Notes under the pieces: model-generated
The model's input: only the letters and a program-made list of their open reading frames with translations
Told to the model about the DNA's origin: nothing
The model's database searches: none
Part shown: one piece after another, positions 53,379-60,719 of the stretch
How the letters are laid out: each line of letters opens with the position of its first letter
How positions within the stretch are numbered: the stretch's first letter is position 1
Program-made: the position numbers and the translations under genes
NCBI RefSeq assembly: GCF_003479425.1
Contig: NZ_QUHC01000002.1
Location: forward strand, 434,001 to 498,000
DNA from: Odoribacter sp. AF15-53
GTDB lineage: Bacteria; Bacteroidota; Bacteroidia; Bacteroidales; Marinifilaceae
Reading direction: 5' to 3'
DNA length: 64,000 nucleotides

Positions 53379-53403
53379 ACTTAAACCTTAAATGTGCCAT
53401 TTT

Positions 53404-54786
53404 ATGTCAAACATTTCTTGCATCATTTCTCGCATGGAGAAAGGTGATCAGACCGCGTCTTATATACATTTTGAACAAACTGCCACGTTAAAGCAGATCG
53501 TTGCATCCGTGGATTCCCAATACGTTTTTTTCTACACGAAGCATCCGTCTCCCCGCCCCGGAGAATACGCCCAACAACGCTTTCTCCAACTTGCCCAAGC
53601 GACAGGAGCCGTCATGCTTTACTCGGACTATTACACGGAACAAAACGGGCAACCCGTTGCACACCCGACAATCGACTACCAATTAGGAAGCGTTAGGGAT
53701 GATTTTGATTTCGGATCAATACTATTATTCAGAACAGATATTTTAAAAAAGGTTGTAAGCGACATGGATTCGGATTACCAATTTGCCGCACTCTATGACC
53801 TGCGTTTACGCCTTTCCCGGGAAGGATTAATTTTCAGAATTCCCGAATTCCTCTATTCGGAAAAAGAATTCGACACCCGACTTTCCGGTGAAAAACAATT
53901 TGATTACGTGAATCCCCGTAACCGGGAAGTACAAATTGAAATGGAACAGGCCTTTAGCGCTCACTTAAAAGCAATCGGGGCTTATCTTCCTCCCATTTTC
54001 AAAAATCTCCGGTTTCAGGATGAAAATTTCAAGACCGAAGCCTCGGTAATTATTCCCGTGCGTAACCGGGAAAAAACCATCGCGGAAGCCATCCGGTCAG
54101 TCTTATCCCAACAAACGAATTTCAATTTCAACATCCTCGTTGTAGACAATCATTCAACAGATGAAACCACATCCATAATTAAAAAGATGGCGCAAAAGCG
54201 TCCCCAAATCATTCATATTATCCCTCCCCGTGCGGATCTTGGTATCGGGGGATGCTGGACACATGCTATTATGGACGAACGCTGCGGACGTTTCGCCATT
54301 CAACTGGATAGTGATGACTTATATATAAATAATCATATTCTTCAACGTATTGTTGACACATTCCGTAACTGTCAATGTGCCATGGTTATTGGTAGTTACC
54401 AAATGGTCAACTTCAAATTGGAAGAAATTCCACCCGGAATTATCGACCACAAAGAATGGACTCCCGACAATGGGCGTAACAATGCGCTCCGAATCAATGG
54501 CCTTGGTGCACCCCGTGCTTTCTATACCCCTCTACTCCGGCAGATCAGAATACCCAATGTCAGCTACGGGGAAGATTACGCCACGGCCCTTGCCATTTCT
54601 CGGGAATACCAAATCGCCCGTATCTACGAACCCTTATACTTGTGTCGTCGCTGGGATGGCAACTCCGATGCGGATTTAAACATCCAACGGGTAAATGCCA
54701 ACAACTTCTATAAAGACAAAATTAGAACGATCGAAATACTGGCAAGAAAACAATTGAAAATGGGAAATGAAAAAAAGAGATTCTAA
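53404..54786 (+). CDS. Family 2 glycosyltransferase with duplicated GT-A-like halves
   Basis: 460 residues from the ATG at 53404 ([15 protein letters not shown]); a start at 53392 is possible but leaves almost no leader after the predicted promoter. The C-terminal half (about 210-455) is a GT2 domain: [37 protein letters not shown] and the metal-binding DSDD in [11 protein letters not shown]. The N-terminal half (about 20-200) looks like an eroded GT2 domain ([11 protein letters not shown]) without a clear DxD. It transfers an unknown sugar from a nucleotide donor, at the cytoplasmic side. It is the first of four plus-strand genes separated by repeat-filled spacers. Confidence 0.83.
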   Translation: MSNISCIISRMEKGDQTASYIHFEQTATLKQIVASVDSQYVFFYTKHPSPRPGEYAQQRFLQLAQATGAVMLYSDYYTEQNGQPVAHPTIDYQLGSVRDDFDFGSILLFRTDILKKVVSDMDSDYQFAALYDLRLRLSREGLIFRIPEFLYSEKEFDTRLSGEKQFDYVNPRNREVQIEMEQAFSAHLKAIGAYLPPIFKNLRFQDENFKTEASVIIPVRNREKTIAEAIRSVLSQQTNFNFNILVVDNHSTDETTSIIKKMAQKRPQIIHIIPPRADLGIGGCWTHAIMDERCGRFAIQLDSDDLYINNHILQRIVDTFRNCQCAMVIGSYQMVNFKLEEIPPGIIDHKEWTPDNGRNNALRINGLGAPRAFYTPLLRQIRIPNVSYGEDYATALAISREYQIARIYEPLYLCRRWDGNSDADLNIQRVNANNFYKDKIRTIEILARKQLKMGNEKKRF

Positions 54787-54787
54787 G

Positions 54788-54980
54788 ATTCTGTGATTTC
54801 CGATTCTATGATTAAGTGATTATTAAAAACGTTAGCCTTGTGCGAATGGAATCACCTAATCCGAAATCAAAAAATCACAATATCAATAGGATCTAAAATT
54901 TAAAATAAAAAGCGTTGGCTTTGTGGGTAGAAATCACGGAATCCGAAATCTTGAAATCACAGAATTCTTAAATCTAAAAT
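54788..54980 (+). repeat. AATCAC-type intergenic repeat, copy A (two units)
   Basis: Contains AAAACGTTAGCCTTGTGCG, ATGGAATCACCTAATCCGAA and a second, diverged unit (AAAGCGTTGGCTTTGTGGG, AAATCACGGAATCCGAAATC). It fills the spacer between the GT2 and DUF4922 genes. Confidence 0.8.
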
Positions 54981-54984
54981 TATA

Positions 54985-55944
54985 ATGTTTTTTGACCATT
55001 TCACCGAAACACAACTTGCCTCCTGGCCTTTGGCCCGGACAAACTACGAACGTCTGAAAAATGTAGTTTACCGCACGATTGACTTTGACGGTTTTCAAAT
55101 ACGAGTACAATATAACCCGGATCGAATTCTATCTGCCGTGGCAAAAATTGACGAACAATCCATTAAAGCAAGGGCCTGCTTCCTGTGTAAAGAGAACATG
55201 CCGTCGGAACAATTAAGTTTTGACTACAACCCGACGTTAGATATACGAGTAAATCCTTACCCTATTTTCGACCATCATTACACGGTTCCGGCCAAACAAC
55301 ATATCCCTCAATTAATCGAGGGACATTTCAACGATATGTTGACCATCGTGCAGACTTATCCGGAATACACGATATTTTATAATGGTCCCCGAAGTGGTGC
55401 TTCCGCTCCCGATCATTTCCATTTCCAATTAGCCCCACGCTTCCTCATGCCATTGGAAACAGACGTTCACTCCTGCCGTAAGGAAGTGTTAGCGATCCCT
55501 GAATTTCAGGAAACAAGCATAGAAAGTATTCCCAATTACGTACGCAAAAACATCATACTTCATTCCGGGAACCGGGAACAACTGTTTATCGCTTTTGAGA
55601 ACCTATTAGCTGATATCGGTAAAGTTACTCCCAACGATCCCGAACCCATGATGAATCTATTCGCATGGTATGAAAATCAAGAATGGTGGGTAGTCATCTT
55701 TCCCCGACGCCAACATCGTCCGTGGCAATTCTTTGCAGAAGGAGAAGACAACATTCTATTCAGTCCCGGTTGCGTCGACTTCGCCGGACTGATCATCACC
55801 CCCCGGGAAAAAGATTTCAACCGCCTGAATGCACCTCTATTGAGAGAACTTTTTGGGCAACTGACCCTTTCCGAAGAGCAATGGCAACAATTCAAACAAT
55901 TGAAAATGAACGACAAAAACATTCCGAGATTGCCGATTAAATGA
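54985..55944 (+). CDS. DUF4922 protein, GalT/HIT-superfamily nucleotidyltransferase-like
   Basis: 319 residues, no signal peptide. The segment NGPRSGASAPDHFHFQLAP (residues 133-151) has H144-F-H146-F-Q148, the H-x-H-x-Q active-site form of galactose-1-phosphate uridylyltransferase and Ap4A phosphorylase, in which the middle His forms the nucleotidyl intermediate. CFLC at 65-68 resembles the structural zinc site of GalT relatives. The likely chemistry is nucleotidyl transfer or phosphorolysis on a sugar phosphate or dinucleotide. Its setting between a glycosyltransferase and SpoIID/AmpG-like genes suggests sugar-nucleotide work tied to the wall. The actual substrate is unknown. Confidence 0.8.
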   Translation: MFFDHFTETQLASWPLARTNYERLKNVVYRTIDFDGFQIRVQYNPDRILSAVAKIDEQSIKARACFLCKENMPSEQLSFDYNPTLDIRVNPYPIFDHHYTVPAKQHIPQLIEGHFNDMLTIVQTYPEYTIFYNGPRSGASAPDHFHFQLAPRFLMPLETDVHSCRKEVLAIPEFQETSIESIPNYVRKNIILHSGNREQLFIAFENLLADIGKVTPNDPEPMMNLFAWYENQEWWVVIFPRRQHRPWQFFAEGEDNILFSPGCVDFAGLIITPREKDFNRLNAPLLRELFGQLTLSEEQWQQFKQLKMNDKNIPRLPIK

Positions 55945-56040
55945 TTCAGTGATTATTAAAAACGTTAGCCTTGTGCGAATGGTATCACCTAATCGGAAAT
56001 CATAAATCAAGAAATGAATAGGATTTAAAATTTAACATCT
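55942..56040 (+). repeat. AATCAC-type intergenic repeat, copy B
   Basis: GATTCAGTGATTATTAAA, AAACGTTAGCCTTGTGCGAA, ATCACCTAATCGGAAATCA and ATAGGATTTAAAAT in order. It begins at the DUF4922 stop codon and ends just before the SpoIID start. Confidence 0.85.
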
Positions 56041-56043
56041 AAA

Positions 56044-57390
56044 ATGAATTGCCCTGTAACCAATAACTCTCCAAAGGAGAATTTCTCTATCGGAATTCTC
56101 TTTGCCCCGATAATCTCCTTTCGTCTAAATGGAATTTACCGAAATAACGAACAAATATTCTCAGGAGAATATTCCATTTCCAAAGAAGGAAACAACCTGA
56201 TATTATACTCTTCTTCCGGCAGCCAAATAATACCGAATAATTTCACATTCATCCCGGAAGATTACGATTCATCAGATTTTGATTTACTCAACGTGATTAT
56301 CGGAATTAACTTCCATTGGCAACGCACGGAGAATCAAAAATTTAAAGGAACCTTGAAAATCATTGACGAAGAAAAACACCTGACTGCGGTCAACCTACTA
56401 CCATTGGAAGATTATCTATTGAGCGTGATTTCCTCGGAAATGAGTGCAACATCCTCTTTGGAACTCCTGAAAGCCCATGCCGTCATCTCCCGCAGTTGGC
56501 TTATCGCCCAGAAGTTAAAGAATAAAACACTCACAACAGATTATCAATCCTGTATACAGGACAAGCACCGATACATTCGTTGGTATGACCGGGAAGATCA
56601 CGCCAACTTTGACGTGTGTGCCGATGACCATTGCCAACGCTATCAAGGATGCAGCAAGGCATACACCCCGGCTGTCCGGCAAGCCATAGAAGCCACACGG
56701 GGCGAAGTACTTACTTACGAGGGAAAAATCTGTGATGCCCGTTTCTCAAAATGCTGCGGGGGGGTCTCCGAACGCTTTGATAACACGTGGGAACCTGTCA
56801 ATCATCCCTATCTGACCAAAATCATTGATAGTGATACCTTAACCACGGTTCCCAATCTATCACAAGAAGAGGAAGCAAAAAAATGGATTCTTTCTTCTCC
56901 TGATGTATTTTGCAACACACAAGATAAAGAAATCCTATCTAATGTTCTCAATGATTACGACCAAGAAACACGGGATTTCTTCCGTTGGCAAGTCTCCTAT
57001 ACTCCCACGGAACTATCCGCTCTTGTCCTGTCCCGTATCGGAATTGACTTCGGGCTCATCCAATCCATCGAACCCCTCCAAAGAGGTGTTTCCGGCCGGA
57101 TCATTCAACTCCGAATCAACGGAACTAAAAAAAGCATGGTCATCGGAAAAGAACTAGTTATTCGCAAAGCCTTTTCCAAATCTCACTTATACAGTTCCGC
57201 CTTTATCGTAGAAACCGAAAAAGATACGTCAGGAATTCCCATTCGCTTCACGTTCAAAGGAGCCGGTTGGGGACACGGTGTTGGTCTCTGCCAAATCGGA
57301 GCCGCCGTAATGAGTGCCAAAGGCTACGGTTACCAAGAAATACTATCACACTATTTCCCCGGAACCAAACTAGAAACAATTGAAAATTGA
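56044..57390 (+). CDS. SpoIID/LytB domain protein without visible signal peptide
   Basis: 448 residues. Residues about 115-160 carry the SpoIID signature LPLEDYLLSVISSEMS...LELLKAHAVISRSW, with Glu132 at the place of the catalytic Glu; FSKCCGGVSERFDNTW near 235 and the C-terminal GWGHGVGLCQIGAAVMSAKGYGY (about 412-434) complete the family. SpoIID is a lytic transglycosylase acting on denuded glycan strands. Here the N-terminus (MNCPVTNNSPKENFSIGIL) shows no signal peptide or anchor, unlike the sporulation protein, so a cytoplasmic site is possible. The genes before and after it support a role in handling wall fragments. Confidence 0.85.
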   Translation: MNCPVTNNSPKENFSIGILFAPIISFRLNGIYRNNEQIFSGEYSISKEGNNLILYSSSGSQIIPNNFTFIPEDYDSSDFDLLNVIIGINFHWQRTENQKFKGTLKIIDEEKHLTAVNLLPLEDYLLSVISSEMSATSSLELLKAHAVISRSWLIAQKLKNKTLTTDYQSCIQDKHRYIRWYDREDHANFDVCADDHCQRYQGCSKAYTPAVRQAIEATRGEVLTYEGKICDARFSKCCGGVSERFDNTWEPVNHPYLTKIIDSDTLTTVPNLSQEEEAKKWILSSPDVFCNTQDKEILSNVLNDYDQETRDFFRWQVSYTPTELSALVLSRIGIDFGLIQSIEPLQRGVSGRIIQLRINGTKKSMVIGKELVIRKAFSKSHLYSSAFIVETEKDTSGIPIRFTFKGAGWGHGVGLCQIGAAVMSAKGYGYQEILSHYFPGTKLETIEN

Positions 57391-57397
57391 AAATAAA

Positions 57398-57546
57398 TGG
57401 ATTCAGTGATTGGCGATTTCATGATTCAGTGATTATTAAAAACGTTAGCCTTGTGCGGATGGAATCACCTAATCGGAAATCATAAATCACTAAATAGATA
57501 AAGATCACTTAATCGGAAATCAACAAATCACAGAATCAATAGGATC
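57398..57546 (+). repeat. AATCAC-type intergenic repeat, copy C
   Basis: Longest forward copy, with GATTCAGTGATTGGCGATTTC, AAACGTTAGCCTTGTGCGGA, AATCACCTAATCGGAAATC and ATCACTTAATCGGAAATC. Over about 120 bases it is almost identical to the reverse complement of copy D at 60405-60565. Confidence 0.85.
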
Positions 57547-58824
57547 ATGAAATCTAAAATTAACTCATCTCCCTGGGCTTGGATCCCCTCTCTATATTTT
57601 GCACAAGGTCTTCCTTATGTAATCGTGATGACATCGGCGGTCATTATGTTCAAACGGCTGGGAATAAACAACACGGATATAGCCCTGTACACCAGTTGGC
57701 TTTACTTGCCTTGGGTCATTAAACCTTTATGGAGCCCGTTGGTTGACATCGTGAAAACCAAACGTTGGTGGGTCATTTCCATGCAAATATTGATTGGCGG
57801 GGGATTAGCCGGAATTGCCCTCACACTTCCCGGCCCTCATGCCTTCCGTTACTCGTTAGCCTTCATGTGGTTACTGGCTTTTAGTTCCGCCACGCATGAT
57901 ATCGCCGCCGACGGCTTCTACATGCTAGGACTTGACACGAAAAAACAAGCCTTTTTTGTCGGCATACGAAATACGGCCTATCGCCTGGCCATGCTCGCCG
58001 GTCAAGGCCTCATCGTCATGTTTGCCGGCTGGCTCGAAAAATCATACACCACCACACTCCCGGAAGAAATCGCTATTCCCAAGGCATGGTCAATAACATT
58101 TTATCTATTGGCTGTCATTTTCGTACTTCTTTTTCTCTATCATCAATTCATTCTCCCGAAACCAAAGAATGATATCCCCGTAAAGAACGGTAATCCTCTC
58201 AAAGCATTCATTGAAACCTTCGTCACATTCTTCCAAAAGAAAGGAATCATTTCAGCCTTAGCCTTTATCCTTCTTTTCCGTTTTGCCGAATCACAACTCG
58301 TGAAAATAGCCTCCCCCTTCCTGTTGGATAATCCCGAAGTCGGAGGCTTAGGATTAAGTACAATCCAAGTCGGTACCATATATGGGGTAGTCGGCCTCAT
58401 CGCTCTTACAATCGGCGGTATTCTCGGTGGCATTTTCATGGCTCGTCAAGGCCTGAAACATTGGATATGGTGGATGACGGCCGCCATGAACCTCCCTAAC
58501 CTCGTCTACGTGTATCTCGCTTTTACTCATCCTTCTGATATGTGGCTGATTTCCTCTTGCGTCGCCATCGAACAATTCGGCTACGGCTTCGGGTTTACAG
58601 CCCTTACCTTCTTCATGATGCTTTTCAGCAAAGGCCAACAGCAGACCGCACACTATGCCATTTGTACCGGATTCATGGCCCTCGGGATGATGCTTCCCGG
58701 AATGATATCCGGGTATGTACAGGAACTCATCGGTTACCAGCATTTTTTCCTTTGGATCATGCTTTGCACTATTCCCAGTTTTATTGCGGTAAAATACGTG
58801 AAATCATTAAATCATCTTCACTAA
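57547..58824 (+). CDS. AmpG-like MFS permease
   Basis: 425 residues with about twelve membrane helices. The start PWAWIPSLYFAQGLPYVIVMTSAVIMFKRLGI, then LYTSWLYLPWVIKPLWSPLVD and the loop SATHDIAADGFYM, are characteristic of AmpG, the inner-membrane importer of anhydromuropeptides (GlcNAc-anhydroMurNAc peptides) for wall recycling. Related PAT-family acetyl-CoA transporters share the fold, but the DIAADG signature favours AmpG. It is last in the four-gene set; spacer repeats separate it from the SpoIID-like gene. Confidence 0.87.
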   Translation: MKSKINSSPWAWIPSLYFAQGLPYVIVMTSAVIMFKRLGINNTDIALYTSWLYLPWVIKPLWSPLVDIVKTKRWWVISMQILIGGGLAGIALTLPGPHAFRYSLAFMWLLAFSSATHDIAADGFYMLGLDTKKQAFFVGIRNTAYRLAMLAGQGLIVMFAGWLEKSYTTTLPEEIAIPKAWSITFYLLAVIFVLLFLYHQFILPKPKNDIPVKNGNPLKAFIETFVTFFQKKGIISALAFILLFRFAESQLVKIASPFLLDNPEVGGLGLSTIQVGTIYGVVGLIALTIGGILGGIFMARQGLKHWIWWMTAAMNLPNLVYVYLAFTHPSDMWLISSCVAIEQFGYGFGFTALTFFMMLFSKGQQQTAHYAICTGFMALGMMLPGMISGYVQELIGYQHFFLWIMLCTIPSFIAVKYVKSLNHLH

Positions 58825-58989
58825 ATAATAAGCAACATGATAGAAATTACTTCTTAATAATCCTATCATCGTCTCCGTAAAGAGGACTAAAAACAGCATG
58901 ATAAATACCAAAGATCATAATATTTTGGTAGATCAACTTATTGCAAGAAAATGAATTGCATACAAAATCTTTTCCCGGTTCCCAAAGTC

Positions 58990-59028
58990 CATAAAATTTA
59001 TACCCTCATTGTTCCCTCTATGAGGGTA
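58990..59028 (-). terminator. Hairpin terminator of the DUF389 gene
   Basis: TACCCTCA (59001-59008) pairs with TGAGGGTA (59021-59028); in the minus direction TAAATTTTAT follows. It lies 6 bases past the stop of the DUF389 gene. Confidence 0.6.
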
Positions 59029-59033
59029 CGTTG

Positions 59034-60395
59034 TCATTCTTTAATTAATTTCAGATCCGTCACCCCGATCCGGGCTGCCAGCCAGGCAGAGAACTGTTTC
59101 TCCTCGGCAGGAGCTAACTGCCGTTCAAAAGCCACGATAGCAATATTCAACGTATCGGTATGTAAAGAATCCACGCTGCTACGAATTATCTTGGATATGG
59201 CAATACTCTTCACCGACGGGTAAAGAATCTTCACCTCGGGACTCACCTGCCTCCCTATCGTGTCATACAATAAATAAGAACTCAGCCTTGTCCGCAAACG
59301 GCCAATCTCCTCTTCCTGCGATGCGAGCCGCTGTTTATTCTGCATATAATAATCCTGCAACAACATATTACTCACATCATTTTGCATTTCCACGTCCTCT
59401 TTACCAAAACCTTGATTAATATACAACGGGATATCACCTAACCCATATTGATGCATTTTTTCTTTTAGAGACACGATCACATCTTCCGATATCTCTTTCC
59501 CGATCAACGATACCTCAATTTTCCGATTCGGTTGCTCCGAATCTATATCTTTCCCCACAACCAAGGTATTCGGGAAATTAAACTCATTCTTGATAAAACG
59601 GCTCGCATTGGTTTCAAATATATTCGTTCTCACCATATTATAAGTGATATACACACTCGGAACCATGGTCAGAAATATAATGGAGTACACGATCCGTTGC
59701 ACTTTCTGTTCTCGCACCTTATCCACGAATTTCTTTTTGGAAAAATGCATTAACCTCACTCCCAACGTGGTTGCGAAAGCGATAAACACCGAGTTGATCG
59801 TGAAAAGATAAAATGCCCCGAAGAAATAATACAAGTTACCACTCGCCAACCCGAATCCGGCCGTACACAAAGGAGGCATCAACGCCGTGGCAATCGCCAC
59901 ACCGGGGATCACGTTTCCTTTCAACTTGGTCGAAGAAGCCACGATTCCCGCCATACCACCGAAAAAGGCAATTAACACATCGTATATCGTGGGAGTCGTC
60001 CGGGCCAACAATTCGGAACGAGCCTCATTCAAGGGTGACAACAAAAAATACAATGTAGAAGTCAACACGCTGAATATCGTGGCTATCAACAGATTTCGAA
60101 AAGCTTTCTTGATCAGTTCAAAATCATTGATTCCCACGCCCAACCCGATTCCCATAATCGGCCCCATCAACGGGGAGATCAACATGGCTCCGATAATGAC
60201 AGCCGTTGAATTCGTGTTCAACCCCAAAGAAGCAACAAACGTCGCAAAAATCAACACCCACAAATTCGTCCCCCGAAACACGATTCCCTTACGAATCGCC
60301 TCCACCGTGTCCTCTTCCCGTTCCTGTTCATCTGACGGATCAAGAATTTGACGTAAATACACCCGGAAACGCTGCAATATTGTCATAAAAGCCAT
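59034..60395 (-). CDS. DUF389 (TIGR00341-like) membrane protein
   Basis: 453 residues. After an acidic N-terminal stretch (LDPSDEQEREEDTVEAIRKGI) come about six membrane helices with the family core NSTAVIIGAMLISPLMGPIMGIGLGVGINDFELIKKAFRNLLIA and AIATALMPPLCTAGFGLASGNLYYFFGAFYLFTINSVFIAF. The C-terminal 200 residues are soluble, with LASQEEEIGRLRTRLSSYLL forming a likely coiled coil. The function of DUF389 proteins is not established. It stands alone, flanked by repeat copy D upstream. Confidence 0.88.
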   Translation of the reverse strand: MAFMTILQRFRVYLRQILDPSDEQEREEDTVEAIRKGIVFRGTNLWVLIFATFVASLGLNTNSTAVIIGAMLISPLMGPIMGIGLGVGINDFELIKKAFRNLLIATIFSVLTSTLYFLLSPLNEARSELLARTTPTIYDVLIAFFGGMAGIVASSTKLKGNVIPGVAIATALMPPLCTAGFGLASGNLYYFFGAFYLFTINSVFIAFATTLGVRLMHFSKKKFVDKVREQKVQRIVYSIIFLTMVPSVYITYNMVRTNIFETNASRFIKNEFNFPNTLVVGKDIDSEQPNRKIEVSLIGKEISEDVIVSLKEKMHQYGLGDIPLYINQGFGKEDVEMQNDVSNMLLQDYYMQNKQRLASQEEEIGRLRTRLSSYLLYDTIGRQVSPEVKILYPSVKSIAISKIIRSSVDSLHTDTLNIAIVAFERQLAPAEEKQFSAWLAARIGVTDLKLIKE

Positions 60396-60404
60396 TACGA
60401 TTTT

Positions 60405-60565
60405 AAATTTTAAATCCTATTAATTTCTTGATTTATGATTTTAGATTAAGTGATCTTATCTATTTAGTGATTTATGATTTCCGATTAGGTGATTCCATCC
60501 GCACAAGGCTAACATTTTTAATAATCACTGAATCACGAAATCGACAATCACTGAATCTTTTAATT
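60405..60565 (-). repeat. AATCAC-type intergenic repeat, copy D (inverted)
   Basis: Reverse complement gives GATTCAGTGATTGTCGATTTC, AAATGTTAGCCTTGTGCGGA, AATCACCTAATCGGAAATCA and ATAGGATTTAAAATTTAAA, matching copies B and C. With copy C it forms a long inverted pair around the AmpG-like and DUF389 genes. Confidence 0.85.
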
Positions 60566-60656
60566 TTTCCATTTTCATTTGTCCAATTTCGGGTCAAAAT
60601 TAATAATTTTATTCATTCGAAATTTTAAATTCTAATTATATCAGCCGATATCATAC

Positions 60657-60692
60657 AAAAAAAGCCCGCAAGACTCACGAACTCCATGAATC
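60657..60692 (-). terminator. Possible terminator of the TonB receptor gene
   Basis: In the minus direction GATTCATG (60692-60685) can pair with CGTGAGTC (60679-60672), with two G-U pairs. Eight bases later comes a run of seven T (60663-60657). Moderate support only. Confidence 0.4.
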
Positions 60693-60719
60693 TCACGACC
60701 TTTATAACTTTATCCGTGA

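Larger units (their letters stand above)
60396..60719. other. 324-base spacer
   Basis: Mostly repeat copy D (60405-60565), then AT-rich sequence and the likely terminator of the TonB receptor gene (60657-60692). No gene seen. Confidence 0.6.

Noticed and set aside
54788..57546. Periodic repeats considered as a CRISPR array
   Set aside because: The copies lie in separate spacers about 1 kb apart with genes between them, with no short unique spacers and no cas genes.
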